A stretch of DNA of 64,000 nucleotides, taken from an uncultured Bacilli bacterium. GTDB lineage: Bacteria > Bacillota_I > Bacilli_A > RF39 > UBA660. Of the stretch, positions 54,501 to 62,429 are shown piece after piece. A model generated the notes under the pieces. That model saw only the letters and a list, made by a program, of their open reading frames with translations, did not search any database and was not told where the DNA came from. Within the stretch, counting starts at the first letter, position 1; the number at the start of each line of letters is the position of its first letter. The stretch lies in contig CAJTUR010000001.1 of assembly GCA_910579535.1 (NCBI GenBank), positions 1 to 64,000 of the forward strand, written 5' to 3'. The position numbers and the translations under genes are program-made.

Positions 54501-54739
54501 TTAGCACTGTTAGTCAAAGTGAGAGAAAGATTGATATTGAAATACCTGAAAAGTATTCAACTCATGTAAAAGGTGATAAACTTTTTTTAGAAGCTTTTAA
54601 TATCAGTCCGAATTTTAATTTTAAATATGTTAATAAAAAAATAGTTATTTCTTACTTGATTAAACCAAATTCTAAACATTTTTTATATTATGTTGTCCCT
54701 TTATTAGAACTCCTGTACGAAGATGTGAAAGATTTATAA
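51512..54739 (+). CDS. mfd: Transcription-repair coupling factor Mfd
   Basis: 1075 aa from ATG 51512 (AGGTGAAGG site overlapping the pth stop). Superfamily 2 translocase that removes stalled RNA polymerase and recruits UvrA. UvrB-like N-domain (1-350), CarD-type RNAP-interaction domain (IGDYVVHRTHGIGIYNGV), helicase core with LLCGDVGFGKTEVSFRA, LLVVDEEQRFGVTHKEK, LTLSATPIPRTLKMAMSG, RGRVGR, RG motif ARVSFAHGQM and a C-terminal TRCF domain (from about 930). Confidence 0.97.
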   Translation: MKWLEEKFSVKRNVHIQGLTKELNVLYLNSLFNKTQKNLLVVTNSLYECNQLYSLLRTYSDKVLLFPMDEFMQSVALAVSPDLKVKRLETLEKINDGPSIVVTNLMGYLKFLPSLEMASQNKLQLKCEMEISRDEIVRSLEHFGYSRDSLVTSTGNYAVRGFIIDIFPTFFNHPIRIEFFGNAIESIRYFDEDTQRSLDNITEVTLSPFDEVLSGDNSSLFQYLNEPLVIFYDYQQIMAGYEKLTNDILEYQKSDESHQKQYMFLFEEIKMNDRIYIDTIENERKDALEVITYETKEIDNFHSNFKLLEEKVNHWIQNKKTVLFCLSRENQVREIQELFVNSHLVKSETLSNGINILNKKLNKGFIIDDYVVLTEYDIEEIREESKHYQNLLKIGKRVHSLDNLEIGDYVVHRTHGIGIYNGVVTLNQKDLKKDFIQINYLGDDKVYIPVEKISNIYKYTEKEGLKPKINKLNSTAWELKKRQVQKKIKDISQELMRLYAIRSSTKGEAYIDYPMEDLFAMEFPYEETKDQLKAIQDIQNDLRSPVPMDRLLCGDVGFGKTEVSFRAIFKTVVNNHQVMYLCPTTILSKQQYLSAKSRFGNYPIEIALLNRFTSKKDSKRILEDFNKGKIDILFGTHRLLSEDVVPKRLGLLVVDEEQRFGVTHKEKIKKLKNNVNVLTLSATPIPRTLKMAMSGLRDLSVIDTAPVNRYPIQTYVVSEQEILVKDAIYKELSRKGQIFILYNKVASITDFADKIKALVPEARVSFAHGQMSKNELDAIMEAFVGFEFDILVCTTIIETGIDIQNANTLIIYDADHFGLSQLYQIRGRVGRSDRIAYAYLLYNKSKVLNDIAVKRLQAIKDFTELGSGYRIAMRDLSLRGAGDLLGSEQAGFVDAIGLSLYMKMIEEEIKRLNGEEVTEEDTDSKALINVSTHISDEYASDMDIKIEIHKLINEIDSKSSLERIKTLLEDRFGKISVEMEIYMYEEWFEKIAKHLEISTVSQSERKIDIEIPEKYSTHVKGDKLFLEAFNISPNFNFKYVNKKIVISYLIKPNSKHFLYYVVPLLELLYEDVKDL

Positions 54740-54740
54740 A

Positions 54741-54772
54741 AAATTATGTGAACGTTTGCATAATTTTTTTTT
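54741..54772 (+). terminator. mfd terminator
   Basis: 8-bp stem AAATTATG / CATAATTT (54741-54766, 10-base loop) then a T-run. Confidence 0.7.
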
Positions 54773-54810
54773 AAGAAAACATACTAAATTTTGTAAGGAG
54801 CTGTTAACGA

Positions 54811-55326
54811 ATGAAGTCAACTGGTGTGATACGAAGAATTGATGAACTCGGACGTATTGTTTTACCAAAAGAAATAAGAAGAAATTTAGGGATTAGAGAA
54901 GGGGAAAATTTAGAAATTTTTGTTGAAGAAGATAAAATGATTTTAAAGAAGTTTTCTAAAATAAAAGATTATGAAGAAATTATTAAAAGTATTGGAGAAA
55001 TTGTAGCGAATATTTATGATCATAAAATTATTGTAACTGATAGAGAAAAAGTAATATATAGTAATATAGAAAATATAGAAAGTGTCAGTCTTGATAAAAA
55101 TTTGATAAATTTTATTCAAAATCGTGAAAGTGTTTTAAAAAATAGTTTGCAAGCTTATCATTTTAATGAGGAATTAAAAGGGTATTATTTTATTATGCCA
55201 ATTATTACATCAACGGATTGCTTGGGCTTAGTTTTAATTTATAGTGAAAAAGAACTTAAAGAAGAAAATATTAATTTATTAAAATTAGTCACTGTTTTGA
55301 TAAGTAGTAAGATTGATATTGCTTGA
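54811..55326 (+). CDS. spoVT: Stage V sporulation protein T (AbrB-family regulator)
   Basis: 171 aa. N-terminal swapped-hairpin DNA-binding domain MKSTGVIRRIDELGRIVLPK and EIRRNLGIREGENLEIFVEE, followed by a C-terminal GAF domain (about 56-171). This two-domain layout separates SpoVT from AbrB/Abh. It regulates forespore sigma-G genes. Follows mfd as in Bacillus. AAGGAG ribosome site. Confidence 0.93.
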   Translation: MKSTGVIRRIDELGRIVLPKEIRRNLGIREGENLEIFVEEDKMILKKFSKIKDYEEIIKSIGEIVANIYDHKIIVTDREKVIYSNIENIESVSLDKNLINFIQNRESVLKNSLQAYHFNEELKGYYFIMPIITSTDCLGLVLIYSEKELKEENINLLKLVTVLISSKIDIA

Positions 55327-55344
55327 AAATAAAAATGAATTATG

Positions 55345-55558
55345 ATAAGATACCTTTAATTAACGAAGAAGGAAAGAGTACTGTTTTGGACTTTTGTAGA
55401 GAATTTGCGTTTGGTGAAAGCAAATAAAGAAAAAAGTAGGAAGATGGGTCTGGAGTTAAATCGATTAATTCTCGTTACGAAGGAAAGTGCGTGTTAAAAT
55501 CACGAATTAAGGTGGTACCACGGGTAAATTGCTCGTCCTTAATTTGTGATTTTTTTTG
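55345..55558 (+). promoter_or_regulatory. T-box riboswitch leader
   Basis: The T-box sequence AAGGTGGTACCACGG (55509-55523) is unmistakable. It lies in a leader with the other landmarks. A 5' GAAGGAAAGAGTA stretch is followed by a Stem I apical part with AGAGA and the TTTGGTG loop (55397-55421). The antiterminator competes with a terminator whose stem pairs the sequence before GGTGG with CCTTAATTTGTGATT (55537-55551), followed by T8. A candidate specifier triplet is ATG at 55444-55446, which would mean methionine. The first complete aminoacyl-tRNA synthetase downstream is metG at 57593, with two broken genes in between. Uncharged tRNA binding would allow readthrough. Confidence 0.88.
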
Positions 55559-55578
55559 TTTAAAGGGAGATGAAAGTT

Positions 55579-56677
55579 ATGAATTTAAGTGAAATTAATC
55601 AAAGAATCAGTGATAGAAGCGATTGTTTTTATTGGCAAACTGATAGAAAAATAAGTGCTCAAGAAGCATCTATGATATGGAAAGATAGACATTCAGCTAT
55701 AATTAATGAAGAATTATTAGATAAAGTCAATTTAGAATTAAAGGGTGATCGAGTCATTTCAATTGATTTTGATGAAAAGATTCAGATGAGTTCCAGCAAT
55801 GTTAATTCAATAAGAGTTGGAGTTTTAGAAAGTGGAAAAGAAGTCATTATAAGGTGCCATCCTAAAGGAGTTAAAAATGGGTATTTTTATGTTGAAAGTT
55901 TAGCTTCTCAAATTGCATTAGAAAATGGACTTCCTTCATATAAAACTTATTGTATTCATGAATTAGAAAATGAGAATGATATTTCTTATCAAGTTATAGA
56001 GAAGTTAAGTGGAGATACCGTTCAATTTTGTTTAAAAGAACACCCTGAAAAAGAAGAACGACTTGTTATGGAAATGGGTAAAACAATGGCAAGACTTCAT
56101 AAAATAAAAATTAATGGATTTGGTCCTTTTGATAATGAACAAGCTAAAAATGGTAAACTTGTAGGAAAATATGAATCATTAAAATGCTGGATTAGAAGAA
56201 AATCTTGAAAGATTAGTAAAATATAATATTTTAAGTAAAGATATGGCTGATAAAATGAAAGCATTATTTGATGATAATGAATTACTTAATTCAGATGTAT
56301 CAGTTTTAATTCATAATGATTTTGCTGATTGGAATTTGTTAACTGATGGTAATTCAATTACAGGTATTATAGATTGGGATGAATGTGTTGCCGGAAATCC
56401 TATAGAGGAAATCGCTTGTTGGTCAACATTTTTTGAACCAGAAAGAATAAAACCATTTTTAAAAGGTTATTTTAGTGACATTCCAATATATGACCATTTT
56501 GATGAGATGTTTCAATTAATGAGATTAAGGTATACTATTTCAAAAATGGCATTAAGAATTAAAAGATATACTTATGAACAAACACCTTTTTTAGAAAGTA
56601 TGATTGAAAAAGGTAAAAAGCATTTGGATGAGTTAATAGAAATATTTCAATTAAATGATTGTAATAAAAAAATATAA
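55579..56677 (+). pseudogene. Aminoglycoside/choline kinase-type phosphotransferase (APH superfamily), frameshifted
   Basis: ATG 55579 has a GGGAG site. The first frame (to 56208) gives the N-lobe: SIRVGVLESGKEVIIRCHPK (ATP-binding Lys), YQVIEKLSGDTVQF, MGKTMARLHKIKINGFGPF. Near 56185 the frame breaks. The C-lobe continues in another frame from AGLEENLERLVKYNILS. It includes the catalytic loop VLIHNDFADWNLL (HxDxxxxN) and ITGIIDWDECVAGNPIEE (metal Asp), ending 56677. Catalytic residues are intact in both halves, so inactivation is recent or the break is a sequence error. Substrate not readable. With the SDR gene it forms an insertion between the T-box and metG. Confidence 0.75.
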
Positions 56678-56722
56678 TTTAAATAAAAAAGGTTTACAAA
56701 TATAATAGTAGGAGGATTGCTT

Positions 56723-57456
56723 GTGAATAAAGTTGCTATGATTACTGGTGCTAGGAGAGGCTTAGGTCTTGCAGTTGCTAAAAAATTTGCGGGGGGGGGT
56801 ATAATATTGTTTTAAATGATAGAGAAGAGTACGAAGAATTACTAGAAATACAAAAAGAATTGGAAGAAAAGTATTCCGTTTCTTGTTTCGTGTGTTTTGG
56901 AGATGTTGCTAATGAAGATGACGTCATGAAAATGTTAGAAAATGTAAAGAGTGCGTTTGGTAGACTTGATGTTTTAGTAAATAATTCGGGAATTGTCTAT
57001 GATATGGAACTAGATGAGCGACCTACAAGCATTTTTGAGGAAACCATGCATAATAATGTAACAGGAACCTATTTGATGAGTAAGTATTTTGGGCATTTTA
57101 TGTTTGAAAGTGAGAAAACAACAAGAATTATAAATGTTGCAAGTACAAATGGAATGGATTGTAATTTTCCAACAAGTATTGATTATGATGCTTCTAAGGC
57201 AGCAATTATTTCTCTAACAAAAAACTTTGCTCTTGAATATGCACCAAGAATTCTTGTGAATGCAGTGGCTCCTGGATGGATTAAGACAGAAATGAATTCT
57301 GATTTACCTGAAGATTTAGTTTTGGAAGAAGCCTCTAAAATATATTTGAAAAGATTTGCTGAACCGAGTGAAATAGCGAGTTTAATTTATTATTTAGGTA
57401 GTGATGAAAATACTTTTGTAAATAATGAAATTATTAAAATTGATGGTGGTTATTAA
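56723..57456 (+). pseudogene. Short-chain dehydrogenase/reductase, out of frame at a G9 tract
   Basis: GTG 56723 has GGAGG 7 bases upstream and starts NKVAMITGARRGLGLAVAKK, the NAD(P)-binding TGxxxGxG. Right after KFA a run of nine G (56791-56799) shifts the frame to an early stop. The continuation YNIVLNDREEYEELLEIQKE lies one base off, followed by VLVNNSGIVYDM, the catalytic Ser region INVAST and YDASKAAI (YxxxK), and the typical end IIKIDGG. With ten (or seven) G the gene reads through at 244 aa, a perfect SDR length. It is either an off-phase contingency gene or a frameshift mutant. Confidence 0.82.
56791..56799. repeat. Poly-G tract, nine G
   Basis: The run lies in the SDR coding region and sets the reading frame. 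Long G runs are otherwise absent from this AT-rich window apart from short G5 runs. Confidence 0.95.
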
Positions 57457-57592
57457 AAAGACTAAAAATAGAATATTTTTATAAAATAATACAGAATCTT
57501 CTATTGAATTTTTAGTAATGTAAAAGAAAAATGAATTTTTAATTGATAAATGAATTTAAAAAATAGAGTATAAATTAGAAAAGAGGTAAGAA

Positions 57593-59107
57593 ATGAAAGA
57601 AAAATATTATATTACAACAGCGATAGCGTATACATCAAGTAAACCTCATATTGGAAATACGTATGAAGTTGTTTTAGCAGATGCTATTGCAAGATATAAA
57701 AGATTAAAGGGGTATGATGTTTATTTTCAAACTGGAACAGATGAACACGGAGAAAAAATTGAGAAAAAAGCAAAAGAGGCAGGCATTACCCCTCAAGAGT
57801 ATGTCGATAAAGTAGCAAGAGAGATAAAAAGTATTTGGGATTGTATGAATACTTCTTATGATAAATTTGTGCGTACTACTGATAAGAACCATGAACGAGT
57901 AGTTCAAAAGATTTTTAAAAAAATGTTTGATAAAGGAGATATTTATTTAGATTCGTATGAAGGGCCTTATTGTGTTCCTTGTGAATCTTTTTGGACAGAA
58001 AGCCAACTGGTTGATGGTAAGTGTCCTGATTGTGACAGAGAAGTGGAATTAAAAAAAGAAGAAGCTTATTTTTTTAAGTTAAGTAAGTATCAAAAAAGGT
58101 TGATGGAGTATATCGAAAGTCATCCAGAATTTATACAACCTGAAGCGCGAAAAAATGAGATGATAAATAATTTTCTGAAACCTGGCTTGCAAGATTTATG
58201 TGTTTCTAGAACGTCCTTTGATTGGGGGATACCTGTTTCCCATAATCCGAAGCATAATGTTTATGTTTGGCTTGATGCTCTCACGAATTATATTACGAAT
58301 ATTGGTTACGATATAGATGAGTCAAGTCCGGAATTTAATAAATGGTGGCCAGCTGATTTGCATTTAATTGGAAAAGATATTATTCGTTTTCATACGATTT
58401 ATTGGCCTTGCTTTTTAATGAGTTTGAATTTACCTTTACCTAAACAAGTTTTTGGTCATCCGTTTCTTATTATGAGTGATGGCAAGATGAGTAAATCCAA
58501 AGGAAATGTTATTTATGCGGATGATTTAGTTAATGAATTTGGCGCAGATGCGATTCGTTATTATATGCTTCATGAGATTCCATTTGCAAGTGATGGTGTT
58601 TTTTCAAGAGAACTATTAATCGAAAGAATTAATGGTGATTTAGTAAACATTTTAGGTAATTTAGTGAATCGAACATTAGCGATGAGTAAAAAGTATTTTT
58701 CTAATCATTTAGAGAATAAGGGAGTAGGAACTTCTTATGATGTGCAACTTCTATCAATGGTTAATGCTTTGGAAATGAGAGTGGAAGAGAAAATGAATAC
58801 TCTAGAAATTGGAAGTTCTATTGACGAAATCTTTGAAGTTCTTAGAAGGTGTAATAAATACATTGATGAAACCACGCCTTGGGTTATAGCTAAAGATGAG
58901 AGTAGGAAAGCGTGTTTGGAAACTGTTCTTTATAACTTAGTTGAAGCAATACGAGTTTGTGCTTTATTTTTAGAACCGTTTTTACCAAACACAAGTGAAG
59001 AGATTATTAAACAAATAAATATAAAGGATAAGAATAGGCAGTTTAATAAAGAAAACGTTTATGATTTAAATGAAGCTAAAATTTTATTTCAAAGAATTGA
59101 AGTTTAA
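57593..59107 (+). CDS. metG: Methionyl-tRNA synthetase
   Basis: 504 aa class I synthetase. HIGH motif KPHIGNTYEVVLADAIARYK, zinc-knuckle pair CVPCESFW and CPDCDREVE, KMSKS loop MSDGKMSKSKGNVIYADDLV, and anticodon-binding helices at the C-terminus (WVIAKDESRKACLE). It lacks the C-terminal tRNA-binding OB domain of the longer forms, as in several Firmicutes. AAGAGGTAAG site. Gene order mfd-spoVT-metG-tatD is the Bacillus order. Confidence 0.96.
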   Translation: MKEKYYITTAIAYTSSKPHIGNTYEVVLADAIARYKRLKGYDVYFQTGTDEHGEKIEKKAKEAGITPQEYVDKVAREIKSIWDCMNTSYDKFVRTTDKNHERVVQKIFKKMFDKGDIYLDSYEGPYCVPCESFWTESQLVDGKCPDCDREVELKKEEAYFFKLSKYQKRLMEYIESHPEFIQPEARKNEMINNFLKPGLQDLCVSRTSFDWGIPVSHNPKHNVYVWLDALTNYITNIGYDIDESSPEFNKWWPADLHLIGKDIIRFHTIYWPCFLMSLNLPLPKQVFGHPFLIMSDGKMSKSKGNVIYADDLVNEFGADAIRYYMLHEIPFASDGVFSRELLIERINGDLVNILGNLVNRTLAMSKKYFSNHLENKGVGTSYDVQLLSMVNALEMRVEEKMNTLEIGSSIDEIFEVLRRCNKYIDETTPWVIAKDESRKACLETVLYNLVEAIRVCALFLEPFLPNTSEEIIKQINIKDKNRQFNKENVYDLNEAKILFQRIEV

Positions 59108-59161
59108 ATTATTTATTGACTTGATTTTTTAGAAGAAATAAAATAATTTTTGGGGGTTTTT

Positions 59162-60073
59162 ATGGTTAAATTTGATTTTAAAAGAGATTTGCTTCATGCT
59201 AAAAATGTCATTTTAAAGAATGATGAGCAAGCGTGTATTTATAAAAAATATTGTAGAATTCCTATTAAAGGGACAGAAAATGTGAAAGAGCTTTTTAAAA
59301 AAATGTTTGATTTTAATACTATTTTAATCGTCACAGGAAGTGGGGATCAAATTTTGGAAGCCATTCTTTTAGGGGCGTCTAGAGTTCAAGCATTTGATAT
59401 TAATAAATTAGCAAAATATGGTTGTGTTCTTAAAATAGCTTCTATTAAAGCTTTAGAATACGATGAATTTGTTGATTTTTATTCTAGTCAATTCTATAAT
59501 TCTTATTATAAAAAAATTAGAAAATTTTTGACTGGACATTATTTAAGATTTTGGGATATTTTGTTTCAATCTTTTTCACCTTTTCAAATTTTCTTTTCCC
59601 TTTTTGATTCGGTGAATCATGATGGAGAGATTATAGATAATAATTTTTCCATCTATTCAAGGAATGAGTATGAACTTATAAAAAAAAGAATTCCGCATGT
59701 TTCTATTCATTTTACAGACTTAGATTTAATGCATATTAAACAGGAGGTGAATGATTCATTTGATTTTATTTATCTTTCCAATATTTATCAGTATTTATCC
59801 TCTACACCTAAAAATTTTAGCGAATTTATAAAGCAAAATTTATGGTGTTTATTAAGAAATAATGGAGAACTAATTTTTAATTATTATTATGGTGCGGCAG
59901 GTGAATTACGAAAAAATTTTTTTCCAGCAAGTGCTTATTCTTATATGAGTTCTGTTAAAAATGAATGTGATGCATTTAATCATTATTTTGATGTTCAAAA
60001 ATATGAAGTCTTGCCTTCTGGGTATGGTCAATCTTATTTTACAAAAGATTTGGTTTTGTCATTAAAAAAGTGA
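59162..60073 (+). CDS. BtaA/DUF3419-like SAM-dependent transferase (probable)
   Basis: 303 aa from ATG 59162, 5 bases after GGGGG. A Rossmann-type SAM-binding pattern, ILIVTGSGDQILEAILLGAS, is followed by RVQAFDINKLAKYGCVLKIA and SIKALEYDEFVDFY. These resemble the DUF3419/BtaA family (SGDNaL...V.AvDiNp...LK.aai..L.yeeF), which transfers the 3-amino-3-carboxypropyl group of SAM. Later FDFIYLSNIYQYL and NGELIFNYYYG fit the fold. No signal peptide or membrane helix. A true BtaA would make betaine lipid headgroups, but the sequence is distant and no BtaB partner is seen, so substrate is open. Between metG and tatD, an unusual position. Confidence 0.55.
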   Translation: MVKFDFKRDLLHAKNVILKNDEQACIYKKYCRIPIKGTENVKELFKKMFDFNTILIVTGSGDQILEAILLGASRVQAFDINKLAKYGCVLKIASIKALEYDEFVDFYSSQFYNSYYKKIRKFLTGHYLRFWDILFQSFSPFQIFFSLFDSVNHDGEIIDNNFSIYSRNEYELIKKRIPHVSIHFTDLDLMHIKQEVNDSFDFIYLSNIYQYLSSTPKNFSEFIKQNLWCLLRNNGELIFNYYYGAAGELRKNFFPASAYSYMSSVKNECDAFNHYFDVQKYEVLPSGYGQSYFTKDLVLSLKK

Positions 60074-60122
60074 TTTTACATCTTTTTAAGTTTTTGTTAT
60101 AGTATTTTTGGAAGTGAATTTT

Positions 60123-60869
60123 ATGTTTTGTGATACGCATTGTCATTTATTTAAAGAATATTATGAAAATATAGAAGAAATTTTGCAAAGTGCGAAAGAT
60201 AATATGGTTAATCGTTATATAGTAGCTGGATGTGATTCAAAAACAAATAGAGAAGTTTTGAATCTTTTAAAAGTTAAAGAAATATATGGTTGTTTGGGGA
60301 TTCATCCTGAAGAAGTGTGTCGCTATACAGAGGAAGATTTAGAGTTTATTGAAGAAAATTTAAATCAAAAAAAAATAATTGCGATTGGAGAAATAGGCTT
60401 AGATTATCATTATGATAAGGAAACTAAGCAAAAACAGATGGAGTTATTTGAGCGTCAATTGAAACTGGCTGAACTTTCACAAAAACCTGTTGTGATCCAT
60501 TCTAGAGAAGCAACCAATGATACGATTGAAATTTTGAAAAAATATAATGTTAGAGGGGTTATTCATTCTTTTAGTGGAAGTTTAGAAGTAGCGAATATTT
60601 ATATTAAAATGGGTTTTTTATTGGGAATTAATGGTGTCATTACTTTTAAAAACAGTCATTTAAAGGAGGTCATAGAAAAACTTGACTTATCTTCAATTAT
60701 ACTTGAAACCGATAGTCCTTATTTGACTCCTACTCCTTTTAGAGGAAAACCAAACGATCCTAGTAAAGTTAAAACGATAGCTGAATATATTTGTAATTTA
60801 AAACATATAAGTATGGAAGAACTAGCAAATATTACCAATCAAAATATAAAGCGTCTTTTTGACATTTAA
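60123..60869 (+). CDS. tatD: TatD family metal-dependent DNase
   Basis: 248 aa from ATG 60123 (GGAAGTGA site). TIM-barrel hydrolase; metal ligands in FCDTHCHL (HxH), IAIGEIGLDYHYD (Glu), VVIHSREA, VIHSFSG and LETDSPYLTP (Asp). 3'-5' nuclease on DNA in quality control. In Bacillus the gene is yabD after metS. Confidence 0.95.
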   Translation: MFCDTHCHLFKEYYENIEEILQSAKDNMVNRYIVAGCDSKTNREVLNLLKVKEIYGCLGIHPEEVCRYTEEDLEFIEENLNQKKIIAIGEIGLDYHYDKETKQKQMELFERQLKLAELSQKPVVIHSREATNDTIEILKKYNVRGVIHSFSGSLEVANIYIKMGFLLGINGVITFKNSHLKEVIEKLDLSSIILETDSPYLTPTPFRGKPNDPSKVKTIAEYICNLKHISMEELANITNQNIKRLFDI

Positions 60870-60910
60870 TAGGGCTTTTGATAAAATAAGGTATAAATTG
60901 AGGTGATCAA

Positions 60911-61456
60911 GTGATTCATAATACTCTCAAAATTTGTTTTAAATTATTACAAACGGGGTTACTGGTATTACTTGTAATTATTGTTGAGTCAAGTACTAAT
61001 ATCAAAGAAACAAAAGTACTAAATGATAATTATAATAAGAGTATTGATTTATCAACAATGGCTTTAAAATTAAAAGAAGATATTAAGAATGACTTGTATA
61101 GTGCTAAGGATACTTTTACAGGTGATTTAACTGGTTACGTGGCAACGTGTCCTTTATGTAGTGGTAAGCTTGCTTGTTTACCTAATTACTATGTTTTAGA
61201 TGGAACTGATACTTATCAAGATATTAGTTATGGAGAAGTCAGAATTGTTGCGTCAAGTAAAAATTTACCATGTGGAAGTATCATTCGTTTTAATAAACCT
61301 AGTGTATCACAGGATCCTATCTTAGCGATTGTTTTAGATCGAGGCGTTTTAAATAATGATATCGATTTGTTAACGCCTGAACTTAGTTATGCTTTATCTT
61401 ACGTAGGAAGAAGTAGCATTACTTATGATGTTTTAAGAAGTGGATGGCAAAAATGA
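60911..61456 (+). CDS. YabE-like 3D-domain protein (cell-wall hydrolase type)
   Basis: 181 aa, GTG start with GAGGTGA. A signal/anchor helix (LLQTGLLVLLVIIVESS) is followed by a linker and then a region with CPLCSGKLAC. The C-terminal 3D-like beta-barrel reads GEVRIVASSKNLPCGSIIRF, AIVLDRGVLNND, IDLLTPELSY. It stands where Bacillus has yabE (a long Rpf/3D protein) but lacks the DUF348/G5 repeats. The extra CxxC...C pair inside the barrel is unusual. Likely a secreted lytic transglycosylase-type factor; activity inferred from family. Confidence 0.68.
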   Translation: MIHNTLKICFKLLQTGLLVLLVIIVESSTNIKETKVLNDNYNKSIDLSTMALKLKEDIKNDLYSAKDTFTGDLTGYVATCPLCSGKLACLPNYYVLDGTDTYQDISYGEVRIVASSKNLPCGSIIRFNKPSVSQDPILAIVLDRGVLNNDIDLLTPELSYALSYVGRSSITYDVLRSGWQK

Positions 61457-62226
61457 TTGAAGCAAAGAAAAAATTTGGTCAAAATTTTTTGAAAAATAAG
61501 GACATTTTACAAAAAATAAGTGATTCTATTGAAGTTTCTGAAAGCGATTTAATTATTGAAATTGGTCCTGGTATGGGTGCTTTAACAAATTTTTTAGCTC
61601 AAAAAGGGTGTTCTTTATTGTGTTATGAAATAGACCAACGTATGAAAGATTATTTAAATTCCTATGTCTGTGATAAAGTTCAAATTCTTTATGGTGATTT
61701 TTTAAAGCGAAATGTTAAAGCGGATATTGAAAAAATTCCTTATAGACAAGTTTATGTTGTTTCTAATATTCCTTATTATATTACCACGCCTATTTTACTT
61801 AAATTGATGGATTTAGATTGTTTCACTTCTATTGTTTTACTTGTTCAAAAAGAGTATGGTGAAAGAGTTGTAGCGAAAGAGAAAAGTAAAAACTATAATG
61901 CTTTAACTTTATTAGTAGATTATGGTTACAATAGTGAAATTATTATGGATGTAGACAAAAGAAATTTTACACCTGTTCCTAAGGTAGACAGTGTGGTTTT
62001 GAAATTAAATAAAAAAACACCTCTAGGTGTTGATAAAGAAAAATATATTTCTTTTATTAAAATGTGTTTTAAAAATAAAAGAAAAACTTTAAAAAATAAT
62101 TTGTCTTTGGAGGCATTTATTAAAATTAAGGAAAAACTAAGAAGTTTGGGTTATAGTGAAAATGTACGGGCTGAAGAAATCCGTCGGGAAGATTATAAGG
62201 AATTGTTTTTATTTTTGATAAAATGA
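61453..62226 (+). CDS. rsmA: 16S rRNA dimethyladenosine transferase KsgA/RsmA
   Basis: 257 aa from ATG 61453 (GGATGG site), overlapping the yabE-like gene by 4 bases; an ATG at 61444 is also open. Dimethylates A1518/A1519. KKFGQNFLKNKDILQKI, IIEIGPGMGALTNFLA (SAM), VSNIPYYITTPILLKL (catalytic NIPY), FTPVPKVDSVVL and FKNKRKTLKNNL are all canonical. Bacillus has rnmV (RNase M5) directly before this gene; it is absent here. Confidence 0.96.
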   Translation: MIEAKKKFGQNFLKNKDILQKISDSIEVSESDLIIEIGPGMGALTNFLAQKGCSLLCYEIDQRMKDYLNSYVCDKVQILYGDFLKRNVKADIEKIPYRQVYVVSNIPYYITTPILLKLMDLDCFTSIVLLVQKEYGERVVAKEKSKNYNALTLLVDYGYNSEIIMDVDKRNFTPVPKVDSVVLKLNKKTPLGVDKEKYISFIKMCFKNKRKTLKNNLSLEAFIKIKEKLRSLGYSENVRAEEIRREDYKELFLFLIK

Positions 62227-62247
62227 TTTAATGATTTTTTTATGGAG

Positions 62248-62268
62248 TAGGCTTTCATGCCTTTTTTA
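62248..62268 (+). terminator. ksgA terminator
   Basis: Stem AGGC / GCCT (62249-62262, 6-base loop) followed by T6. The 150 bases that follow hold no gene. Confidence 0.5.
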
Positions 62269-62429
62269 TTTTTTATCGAAATTAGACGAACGAAAATGCT
62301 TGAAAAAAATTTTGATTTTTGTTAAGTTTGTTTTTAATGAATTTTAGTCTGTATCATTAATAGGAGGGAAAAAGAGAAATTTTGGAATGAAATGTTTTTT
62401 TTAGAATATAAATTATATAGGTGAAGGAG

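Noticed and set aside
55345..55558. T-box as regulator of a resistance gene by design
   Set aside because: Considered because the APH-type gene comes first, but T-boxes control aminoacyl-tRNA or amino acid genes and metG follows in the conserved order. Insertion is simpler.
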